Source: Hungateiclostridiaceae bacterium UBA3934 (GTDB lineage Bacteria; Bacillota; Clostridia; Acetivibrionales; DTU013). Taken from it: 8,422 nt of DNA. Location: contig DGEE01000080.1 in NCBI GenBank assembly GCA_002385815.1, positions 1 through 8,422 on the forward strand, in the 5' to 3' direction. Positions 1-5,676 of this stretch are shown piece after piece. The position numbers and the translations under genes were made by a program. A model generated the notes under the pieces. The model saw only the letters and a program-made list of their open reading frames with translations. It was not told the DNA's origin and made no database searches. Within the stretch, counting starts at the first letter, position 1; each line of letters opens with the position of its first letter.

Positions 1-481
1 TTTTTTTGAATATACTTCTTCTGCCTGACTTTATTTTCTTCCTGATCCTGACCTTCCGCAGTGATCTCGCCGCTGCTTTTGCTGCCGCACTCAGAGGTTT
101 CGCCATCAGCCTCAGCAAAAACCTGAAAGGGTAGAGAAGGACAAATGCAAGAAATTTCACCACTTTAACCATTATATTGATGATAAAAAGAGATGATCCC
201 ATAACAGCCCTGCTGAGAAGCAAAGCATACAGAACAGCTCCCAGGAAAGCCCCGAGAAACAGGAAACCTCTGAGCTCACCATCATTACTCTGAAATATGC
301 TCAGGAACATGATGATGCAAGCTATGAGCCAGAACAATAAGTCCTGCACAAAAGTGACGAGACTGCCTGTTTTGACAGCCTTTCTGAAAATCCTGAATAT
401 ATCGTAGACAAACGCTATGATCATCCCGCATACCGTTGTCCACAGGAAAACGATGACTTGTTCGCTGATGGAAAGAATCAT
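1..481 (-). CDS. yabQ: Spore cortex membrane protein YabQ (3' end outside window)
   Basis: Reading the minus strand from an ATG at 481 gives 160 codons without a stop, running off the left edge. The protein starts MILSISEQVIVFLW and has about four hydrophobic segments at residues 5-27, 42-63, 72-94 and 97-125. A strongly basic tail follows (about residues 127-160, many K/R), as expected of YabQ. In Bacillus subtilis YabQ (about 210 residues) sits in the membrane around the forespore and is needed for cortex formation. The start overlaps the yabP stop in an ATGA arrangement (478-481), which implies translational coupling; no good ribosome binding site of its own is visible. The position after yabP matches the conserved order yabP-yabQ-divIC. 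Family assignment rests on topology, N-terminal pattern and context; about 50 C-terminal residues are missing. Confidence 0.85.
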   Translation of the reverse strand, partial: MILSISEQVIVFLWTTVCGMIIAFVYDIFRIFRKAVKTGSLVTFVQDLLFWLIACIIMFLSIFQSNDGELRGFLFLGAFLGAVLYALLLSRAVMGSSLFIINIMVKVVKFLAFVLLYPFRFLLRLMAKPLSAAAKAAARSLRKVRIRKKIKSGRRSIFKK

Positions 482-771
482 CTGAATATCCGGGCCAGGA
501 AGCCTCCGCCCCTGTTCCTCGTCCCCTCCCGGTCTGAGTATCCCAGGCTGATGATATCGCCCTCGATACCCAATTCCGAACTGTCGATATCCAGCTTGTT
601 TATGCGCAGGTCCATTCCTTTGATCACCAGTATGCCTAGTTCAGTATCTGCTACTACGCACTCATCGTTGAAACTTTCCACATCAAGCACACCTGAAACG
701 CTTAGCTTTTCCCTGTTTTCAAGAATGATGTTCTGGGCTCTCGGCCTCGGCGCCCTTTTTTCTTCGATCAT
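478..771 (-). CDS. yabP: Sporulation protein YabP
   Basis: YabP is a small protein needed for spore development, acting with YabQ at the forespore envelope; its molecular activity is not established. The core reads QNIILENREKLSVSGV, then DVESF, TELGILVIKG and a closing GGGFLARIFR, which is the usual YabP pattern ending in a phenylalanine-rich tail. I chose the ATG at 771, giving 97 residues (family about 100), because CTGGAG lies 9 bases upstream and conserved sequence begins soon after. A GTG at 810 in the same frame would add 13 residues but has no ribosome binding site. The gene overlaps yabQ by 4 bases and is separated from rqcP by 285 bases containing a sigma-E-like promoter, so it may be transcribed separately during sporulation. 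Confidence 0.88.
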   Translation of the reverse strand: MIEEKRAPRPRAQNIILENREKLSVSGVLDVESFNDECVVADTELGILVIKGMDLRINKLDIDSSELGIEGDIISLGYSDREGTRNRGGGFLARIFR

Positions 772-841
772 TCTGATCCACTCCAGTACGGATTTGCTTA
801 ATGTGACCACAGGCTGAATGCCGCGGTCAGTATCACATTAA

Positions 842-869
842 TATATATGCATGTACTATACATATATGC
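842..869 (-). promoter_or_regulatory. Candidate sigma-E-type promoter for yabP-yabQ
   Basis: On the minus strand GCATATA (869-863) is followed after 13 bases by CATATATA (849-842). This resembles the mother-cell sigma-E pattern (-35 close to ATATT, -10 close to CATACAAT), though the spacing is slightly short and the -10 has mismatches. It lies about 70 bases upstream of the chosen yabP start. In B. subtilis yabP and yabQ belong to the sigma-E regulon, so the place is right. The stretch is AT-rich and low in complexity, so a chance match is possible. Confidence 0.4.
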
Positions 870-969
870 CGGTGACGGCAAATGAAAAAATCCCATCAGG
901 GCTGATGATACTGCCCTTCAGGGATCTTACAGTGTTCCGGCCACTTGATGCGCCGATCTGGCCTTGCAC

Positions 970-1027
970 ACCGGTATCCCAACCGGTATTGCGCAACTGG
1001 ATCGGGACCGGCATCCATTACCGATAT
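970..1027. repeat. Degenerate direct repeats, about 12-13 bp period
   Basis: ACCGGTAT occurs at 970 and 982. Related copies follow: ACTGGAT at 996, ACCGGCAT at 1007 and ACCGATAT at 1020. The start-to-start steps are 12, 14, 11 and 13 bases. Only the first two copies are identical. The array lies between rqcP and yabP, upstream of the proposed sporulation promoter. It could be a decayed tandem repeat or a binding-site cluster, and no function can be assigned. Confidence 0.4.
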
Positions 1028-1056
1028 TCAACTGTTCAGATGGTCCGGGAGCCGCA

Positions 1057-1296
1057 TCACAATATCGTATACATTTCCCGTGACTCTTCTTTTGTAACAT
1101 GCTCCGCCGTCGACAACACCTTCACCTTTGTCAGATTGTTTCCAAACCTTATTTCTATGATGTCACCCGGCTTCACTTCGGTCCCGGGCTTGGCCGTCCG
1201 GCCGTTTATGGTCACACGCCCGCCCTCACAGGCTTCATTGGCGAGTGTGCGCCTTTTGATGAGCCTTGAGACCTTCAGATATTTATCGATCCTCAT
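1057..1296 (-). CDS. rqcP: S4-domain RNA-binding protein RqcP (YabO)
   Basis: RqcP is a small RNA-binding protein of bacterial ribosome-associated quality control. With RqcH it binds stalled 50S subunits and helps add alanine tails to the trapped peptide. The 79-residue product begins MRIDKYLKVSRLIKRRTLAN, the S4 domain signature, followed by GRVTINGRTAKPGTEVKPGD (about residues 26-45) and ends REMYTIL, like B. subtilis YabO. I chose the ATG at 1296 because GGGGGA lies 8 bases upstream; an ATG at 1305 would fall almost on top of that site. It starts 23 bases after the HU stop, so it is probably cotranscribed with mazG and HU. Hsp15 is a related S4 protein, but size and context favour RqcP. 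Confidence 0.93.
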   Translation of the reverse strand: MRIDKYLKVSRLIKRRTLANEACEGGRVTINGRTAKPGTEVKPGDIIEIRFGNNLTKVKVLSTAEHVTKEESREMYTIL

Positions 1297-1319
1297 AAAA
1301 CACATCCCCCATATTTGAT

Positions 1320-1595
1320 CTATCTGTTGACAATTTCCTTCAGCGCTTTGCCTGCCTTGAACACCGGCGCCTTTGATGCTTCTATCATTATTTCCTCATT
1401 TGTCTGAGGGTTTCTGCCTTTTCGTGCAGGCCTTTCCCTGACCTCAAATGTCCCGAAACCGATAAGCTGCACCTTATCGCCATTGGCCAGCGCTTCCTCG
1501 ATGCTTTCGATGAATGCATTCAAGGCTTTTTCAGCCTCAGCCTTCGTTATATCACTCTTTTCCGATATGCTGCTGATCAATTCAGATTTGTTCAT
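1320..1595 (-). CDS. hup: HU family DNA-binding protein
   Basis: This is a histone-like dimeric protein that bends and compacts DNA in the nucleoid. At 91 residues it has the normal HU length. The N-terminal helices (MNKSELISSISEKSDITKAE) lead into the family signature GFGTFEVRERPARKGRNPQT at about residues 48-67, which includes the beta-arm and the RNP tip that inserts into the minor groove. The C-terminus is the usual KAGKALKEIVN type. I chose the ATG at 1595 because GGGAGGT lies 7 bases upstream; the in-frame ATG at 1619 would overlap the mazG stop and lacks a site. The gene lies 20 bases after mazG and 23 before rqcP, a tight operon seen in many spore formers. Confidence 0.96.
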   Translation of the reverse strand: MNKSELISSISEKSDITKAEAEKALNAFIESIEEALANGDKVQLIGFGTFEVRERPARKGRNPQTNEEIMIEASKAPVFKAGKALKEIVNR

Positions 1596-1615
1596 CCGTT
1601 TACCTCCCAATCTTT

Positions 1616-2413
1616 TCACATCTCATCCGGGAGCTGGACTTTTGCTTCGTTCCAGAGTTCGTCCATTTCCGCAAGGCTCATGTCTTCCAGCCTCTTGCCT
1701 GCCTTCTCGCTCTGCTTTTCGATGTACTCGAACCTTCTTATGAATTTGCCGATGGTTCCGTTAAGAGCCAATTCAGGCTGCACATTGAGAAATCTGGCAA
1801 GGTTGACGAGAGCAAAAAATGCATCTCCCAGTTCATCAGTAATTCTTTCCACATTATTACTTTTATATACATCCCGCAATTCTATGATTTCTTCTTCCAC
1901 TTTCCGGAACACATCTTCTATGTCGTCCCAGTCGAATCCGACCTGCGCCGCCTTTTGCTGCACCTTGTAGCTCCTCATGAGTGCAGGCAGGATTTTGGGG
2001 ACATCCTTAAGCACACCTGTCTGGCTTTTTATCTTCTTTTCTTTCTTTTTGATATCTTCCCAGTTCTCCACAACTTTTTCCGCAGTATCTGCCTGTACAT
2101 TCCCGAAAATATGAGGGTGCCTTGATATCAGCTTCCTGCAGACTTCCGTGGTCACATCCCCTATGTCGAAATCGCCGTTTTCCTTTGCTATCTGTGCGTG
2201 GAATACTATCTGCAGCAGCAGATCGCCAAGTTCATTGCAGAATCTGCTCTTGTCTCCCGATTCCAGCGCTTCCAGCACCTCATATGTCTCTTCGATCATG
2301 TATATGCGCAGACTTTCGTGAGTCTGTTCCTTATCCCAGGGGCATCCGTTTTCCGCCCTGAGTCTTTCCATAATCATGAGCAGATCCTCAAAGCCGTATC
2401 TCTCTTTTTGCAT
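1616..2413 (-). CDS. mazG: MazG nucleoside triphosphate pyrophosphohydrolase
   Basis: MazG hydrolyses (deoxy)nucleoside triphosphates to monophosphates and pyrophosphate, removing abnormal nucleotides. The 265-residue protein has two tandem MazG domains, as in E. coli MazG (263). The first has ENGCPWDKEQTHESL (21-35), the metal-binding EE at 41-42 with E45, and ELGDLL (61-66). The second has VEEEIIEL (171-178) and DELGDAFF (192-199). The methyltransferase domain fused to MazG in B. subtilis YabN is absent. The ATG at 2413 has AGGAG 8 bases upstream; the ATG at 2431 has none. The gene leads the mazG-HU-rqcP block and has its own promoter-like sequence and structured leader. Confidence 0.95.
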   Translation of the reverse strand: MQKERYGFEDLLMIMERLRAENGCPWDKEQTHESLRIYMIEETYEVLEALESGDKSRFCNELGDLLLQIVFHAQIAKENGDFDIGDVTTEVCRKLISRHPHIFGNVQADTAEKVVENWEDIKKKEKKIKSQTGVLKDVPKILPALMRSYKVQQKAAQVGFDWDDIEDVFRKVEEEIIELRDVYKSNNVERITDELGDAFFALVNLARFLNVQPELALNGTIGKFIRRFEYIEKQSEKAGKRLEDMSLAEMDELWNEAKVQLPDEM

Positions 2414-2447
2414 CACAATTTCTCCTGTCATCTATGTATGTATTCTG

Positions 2448-2514
2448 CCGGCAAGCTTCAGTCTTATTGCCGGAAATCCGGGGCCTTCCTGACGGGACCG
2501 AAAAACAGGCCCGG
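2448..2514 (-). other. Hairpin-rich leader of mazG
   Basis: Two stem-loops could form in the mazG leader RNA. One pairs 2448-2454 with 2467-2473 (CCGGCAA/TTGCCGG, 7 bp, 12-base loop). The other pairs 2481-2486 with 2507-2512 (GGGCCT/AGGCCC) and extends by two more pairs past a bulged base (2478-2479 with 2513-2514). The downstream stem ends about 34 bases before the mazG start and is not followed by a T-run, so it is not a classical terminator. No known riboswitch is recognised. Confidence 0.4.
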
Positions 2515-2528
2515 CATGACCCCGCTTT

Positions 2529-2558
2529 ATTCTATCCTAATTTTATCACAAATAGCAA
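2529..2558 (-). promoter_or_regulatory. Candidate sigma-A promoter for mazG operon
   Basis: On the minus strand TTGCTA (2558-2553, 4 of 6 to TTGACA) and TAGAAT (2534-2529, 5 of 6 to TATAAT) are separated by 18 bases. The pair lies just beyond the uxaC terminator and about 115 bases before the mazG start, where a new promoter would be expected. It is weakly supported by sequence alone. Confidence 0.4.
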
Positions 2559-2603
2559 CAAAAATATCCCGCTGACATGCATGTCAAAAAGCACAGGCGG
2601 GAT
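2556..2603 (-). terminator. Rho-independent terminator after uxaC
   Basis: Read on the minus strand, ATCCCGC (2603-2597) pairs with GCGGGAT (2572-2566) and is followed at once by ATTTTTGTTG. The loop contains a perfect 14-bp palindrome TGACATGCATGTCA (2586-2573) directly against the closing stem, so a second hairpin can form inside. The structure lies 69 bases after the uxaC stop and separates the sugar-acid operon from mazG. There is no T-run on the plus side, so it acts in one direction only. Confidence 0.7.
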
Positions 2604-2672
2604 GAGAGGGCGCAGGGAAAAATCTGCTGCTGTATTATACATCGTTCCGGGTGCAGGCTGACTATCCAGGTG

Positions 2673-4082
2673 TCATATGTCAAATCCGAAGTAATCCCTG
2701 GCATTGTTATAGCTGATGTCCCGGACCATTTTGCCGAGCAGTCCGATATCGTCCGGCGCTTCACCGTTTTCCACCCATTCACCTATGATACTGCACAGGA
2801 TGCGCCTGAAGTACTCATGTCTGGTATATGACAAAAAGCTCCTCGAATCGGTCAGCATCCCAACGAACCTGCTCAGCAGTCCTGTGGATGCAAGCGCCGT
2901 CATCTGCCTCTTCATGCCGTCCAGCTGATCATTGAACCACCAGGCAGACCCGAATTGTATCCTGCCGGGGATGCCTCCTCCCTGAAAACAGCCGGCGATG
3001 GTGCTCAGGACTTCGTTGCCGCCGGGATCGAGGCAATACAGGATCGTTTTGGGGATCCCTGCCGCAGCATCTATACTATCCAGCAGCCTCGACAGCGGAC
3101 GTGCAATGACCGCATCATCAATGGCGTCGAAACCCGTATCCGGCCCCAGCAGCCTGAATTGCCGTGAATTGTTGTTTCTCATGCATCCGATATGAAGCTG
3201 CATCACCCAGCCAAGTTCGCTGTATCGGGCACCTAGAAAAGTGAACAGGTTTGTTTTGAATTTGCTCACTTCCTCAGCCGTCAGTCTGCCGCCCGTCACC
3301 GCCTTTTCAAAAATCCGCGACGCTTCTTCCTCACTGCATTCGGCATATACTGCAGGCTCAAGGGAGTGGTCTGACAACCTGCAGCCTCTGCTGTTGAAAT
3401 GATCCAGCCTTTCTGAAAGAGCATCCCTGAGCTCCGGATAGCCTTTTATTTTCCTTCCGACAGCTTTTTCAAGCCTTGCCACCCATTGCACGAAACCAGG
3501 CCTGTCTATATTGAGCGCCATGTCAGGCCTGAAAGTCGGCAGCACTTTTACGCCAAATTCCTTATCGCTGGCTAACTGATCATGGTATTCCAGCGTATCG
3601 GCCGGGTCATCGGTTGTACACAGAGCTTTCACATTCGAGCGCTTTATGAGCTCTCTGGCTGAGAATGAGTCATCCACCAGCATTTCATTGCATCTGTTCC
3701 ATATACTCTCGGCGTTTTGGGGCGAAAGCAGTTCATCTATGCCGAAGTATCTCCGCAGCTCCAGATGGGTCCAGTGGTACAGAGGATTGCCAATGCAATA
3801 AGGCATCGTCTCTGCCCATTTCATGAATTTCTCTCTGTCATCTGCCTCTCCGGTGATATACTTCTCTTCAACGCCGTTTATCCTCATAGCGCGCCACTTG
3901 TAGTGATCTCCGCCAAGCCATATCTCCGTAATGTTTTTGAACTTCTTGTCTTCTGCTATCTCTTTGGGGTCCAGATGGCAGTGATAGTCGATGATGGGCA
4001 TTTCCGCCGCATGTTCGTGATAGAGGATAACTGCTGTCTCATTTTGCAGCAGGAAATTCTCATCCATAAATTTTTTCTTCAT
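2673..4082 (-). CDS. uxaC: Uronate isomerase (glucuronate isomerase)
   Basis: UxaC is a cytoplasmic amidohydrolase-superfamily enzyme that isomerises D-glucuronate to D-fructuronate and D-galacturonate to D-tagaturonate. The product has 469 residues, close to E. coli UxaC (470). Visible signatures are IIDYHCHLDP with the metal-binding H34 and H36, TTDDP (156-160), LHIGCMRNNN (296-305), GSAWWFND (378-385), the catalytic-type aspartate D412 in LTDSRS, and YTRHEYFRR (419-427). AAAGGAG lies 8 bases before the ATG at 4082 but only 2 bases before an in-frame ATG at 4088, so I chose 4082; the longer form would have 471 residues. It is the last gene of the SDR-gnd-larA-uxaC operon, 117 bases after larA and followed by a terminator. 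It supplies fructuronate to the SDR encoded first in the operon. Confidence 0.96.
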   Translation of the reverse strand: MKKKFMDENFLLQNETAVILYHEHAAEMPIIDYHCHLDPKEIAEDKKFKNITEIWLGGDHYKWRAMRINGVEEKYITGEADDREKFMKWAETMPYCIGNPLYHWTHLELRRYFGIDELLSPQNAESIWNRCNEMLVDDSFSARELIKRSNVKALCTTDDPADTLEYHDQLASDKEFGVKVLPTFRPDMALNIDRPGFVQWVARLEKAVGRKIKGYPELRDALSERLDHFNSRGCRLSDHSLEPAVYAECSEEEASRIFEKAVTGGRLTAEEVSKFKTNLFTFLGARYSELGWVMQLHIGCMRNNNSRQFRLLGPDTGFDAIDDAVIARPLSRLLDSIDAAAGIPKTILYCLDPGGNEVLSTIAGCFQGGGIPGRIQFGSAWWFNDQLDGMKRQMTALASTGLLSRFVGMLTDSRSFLSYTRHEYFRRILCSIIGEWVENGEAPDDIGLLGKMVRDISYNNARDYFGFDI

Positions 4083-4199
4083 ATCCATATCTCCTTTGGA
4101 TCAAATGTCCATGCTGCGCCTGGCTGACGCAGGATACCGCCGCCCGGCTGCTGACGGACCGGCTGCAGTATTGCCCAGGCGTTTCAGGCATGACACTCT

Positions 4200-5558
4200 T
4201 CACTCATGTATGAATCTCTCCCTGCATGCCCAGAGACCAAGTGCCGGATTGCTGATATAATAGATTTCCTCTCCGCCGGGCATTGTGTTGAAGCCGTCAC
4301 TGAGCATTTCGGGATCATACCTTTTTGTCACTTCACCTATGTCTGCATATGCAAAGCCTGCACCTTCTATCTCCTGCCTGGTCATCCTCCCCGGTGCATA
4401 TGTGATCCTGAAACGTCCGTCGGATGAGCCATGGATAAGATGCGCCGCGACGGAAAGATTCTCTCTGAGGTCCTCATGCTCCTGACACAGCCTGAGCACA
4501 TTCTCCCTGCCCACATACCCGTATTTTCTTATCAGACGGTCGTTTTCATCATCTTCACCAAACTTCCTGACACCCGGCGCGATGACTATCAGCTCGCCGC
4601 CGTCCTCTATGGCCATCCTGGTCCTGTAAACGGCCTTGTTGCCCAGCCAGGTGCTCTTGAACTCCTTTTCGTCGAGATAGACGACCACTTTTTTCAACGG
4701 CTTGTCCACAAAAATGATATTTTTCTGCTGACTGAGGGCTACAGCCTCTTCAAAAATCCGGCGACTGTTGCCCGCAAACAGGCCGTGGATGGCTATTCCG
4801 TCATCTGTCTGTGTCGTTACGGTGAGTACATACATCAGGGGCACGCCGCCGAGAAAATGCTCCTGTGCATAGTCAAACACCTTCCGGACAGGGGAATGGT
4901 CACGCCCCATGATCCTCTCGAGCCCATAGAAGGCTCCGAGCATATGGGACTGATTTATCATGCTGCTGCCGCCACATCCTACAAATATGTTTTTGCTGTA
5001 ATTGGCCATCCCCACCACTTCATGGGGAACTACCTGCCCTATGGAAATAATCAGGTCGTATGATCCGTCTACGATGCGCCTGTTCACCTCCACATCCACC
5101 GGATCCAATATCAGCCCTTCAGATATCCGCTCCACATAGCTTCCGGGAACCTGGCCGATCTTTACCACATCACCCCTCCAGTTGTGGACAATGAATGCTT
5201 CGTGAGGTATGTCACCGCCAAAAAACTCATCGATCTCGGCCGGCGTCATAGGCTCATGCGTCCCGAGAGCCGGCATTATATCGATATGGCAGTTGTCCTT
5301 CAGCATCTCATAATAGATGGCGGTGATCTGGCCGGCACCTGAATGCATCCTGGTGAAATCAGGTGGGATAAGCAGCACCTTTTTCAGTCGGCCGATGCTT
5401 TTCATGCACTGTTCGATGCTCAGCTCCAGGACTTCCCTCAGCCGCTTTCCGGTGATGCCTTTACAGGCGGAGCTGTCCTTGCCCTGACTGTCGTCACAGG
5501 CCTCTTCCCTGACAATGATATCATCCATTATTATCGCCTTTTTGCTAATGCTTTCCAT
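4200..5558 (-). CDS. LarA-family nickel-pincer racemase/epimerase, putative gluconate/mannonate 2-epimerase
   Basis: The 452-residue protein belongs to the LarA (DUF2088) family, whose members use a nickel-pincer nucleotide to invert the C2 centre of 2-hydroxyacids by hydride transfer. Motifs are PDFTR (66-70; D67 and R70 as D72 and R75 in lactate racemase), GTHEPM (H101), PHEVVGMANYSK (H179, K189) and NQSHMLG (H205). The spacings H-K of 10 and K-H of 16 equal those of Lactobacillus LarA H174, K184 and H200, the proton-transfer histidine, cofactor-linked lysine and nickel ligand. K308 in GNKAVYR may match K298. The ATG at 5558 has GGAGGAGG about 8 bases upstream. The substrate is not readable from the sequence. 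Context with UxaC, a mannonate-type SDR and 6-phosphogluconate dehydrogenase suggests D-mannonate/D-gluconate; gluconate 2-epimerases are reported in this superfamily. The cofactor makers LarB, LarC and LarE are not in the window. Confidence 0.85.
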   Translation of the reverse strand: MESISKKAIIMDDIIVREEACDDSQGKDSSACKGITGKRLREVLELSIEQCMKSIGRLKKVLLIPPDFTRMHSGAGQITAIYYEMLKDNCHIDIMPALGTHEPMTPAEIDEFFGGDIPHEAFIVHNWRGDVVKIGQVPGSYVERISEGLILDPVDVEVNRRIVDGSYDLIISIGQVVPHEVVGMANYSKNIFVGCGGSSMINQSHMLGAFYGLERIMGRDHSPVRKVFDYAQEHFLGGVPLMYVLTVTTQTDDGIAIHGLFAGNSRRIFEEAVALSQQKNIIFVDKPLKKVVVYLDEKEFKSTWLGNKAVYRTRMAIEDGGELIVIAPGVRKFGEDDENDRLIRKYGYVGRENVLRLCQEHEDLRENLSVAAHLIHGSSDGRFRITYAPGRMTRQEIEGAGFAYADIGEVTKRYDPEMLSDGFNTMPGGEEIYYISNPALGLWACRERFIHE

Positions 5559-5644
5559 TGACAGCACCTCCTCCAGTGAAGTAGCAGGCTGTTTGGGAAA
5601 CACTGTTTCGTCCCTCTCCCTGAAGCCGTTGATATTGCCGGACT

Positions 5645-5666
5645 GCTGCCGCAGCTCCCCGGCAGC
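5645..5666 (-). other. GC-rich hairpin between gnd and larA
   Basis: GCTGCCG (5645-5651) pairs with CGGCAGC (5660-5666) around an 8-base loop, 10 bases beyond the gnd stop codon. No T-run follows on the minus strand, so it is unlikely to end transcription fully. It may stabilise or process the operon mRNA in the 118-base gnd-larA gap. Confidence 0.35.
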
Positions 5667-5676
5667 GATGTCTCTG

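Larger units (their letters stand above)
772..1056 (-). other. Intergenic gap between rqcP and yabP
   Basis: This 285-base gap is large for a block whose other genes lie 20-25 bases apart or overlap. It holds the sigma-E-like promoter (842-869), a run of degenerate ACCGGTAT-like direct repeats (970-1027) and one short open frame of 52 codons (1014-856) in the rqcP frame, with no ribosome binding site. I see no convincing rho-independent terminator for the upstream genes. Confidence 0.6.

Noticed and set aside
772..810. GTG start of yabP at 810.
   Set aside because: No ribosome binding site precedes it, whereas the ATG at 771 has CTGGAG 9 bases upstream and gives the usual length.
851..1318. 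Plus-strand open frame of 155 codons over rqcP and the adjacent gap.
   Set aside because: It is antisense to rqcP for most of its C-terminal half, has no ribosome binding site and shows no domain pattern.
4431..5063. Plus-strand open frame of 210 codons opposite larA, and similar ones opposite gnd (5515-6132) and the SDR (7343-7924).
   Set aside because: They lie antisense to well-supported conserved genes and their translations show no recognisable domain; they are frame shadows.
5645..5666. Hairpin after gnd as a terminator splitting the operon.
   Set aside because: No T-run follows on the transcribed strand, and no clear promoter lies in the remaining gap before larA.
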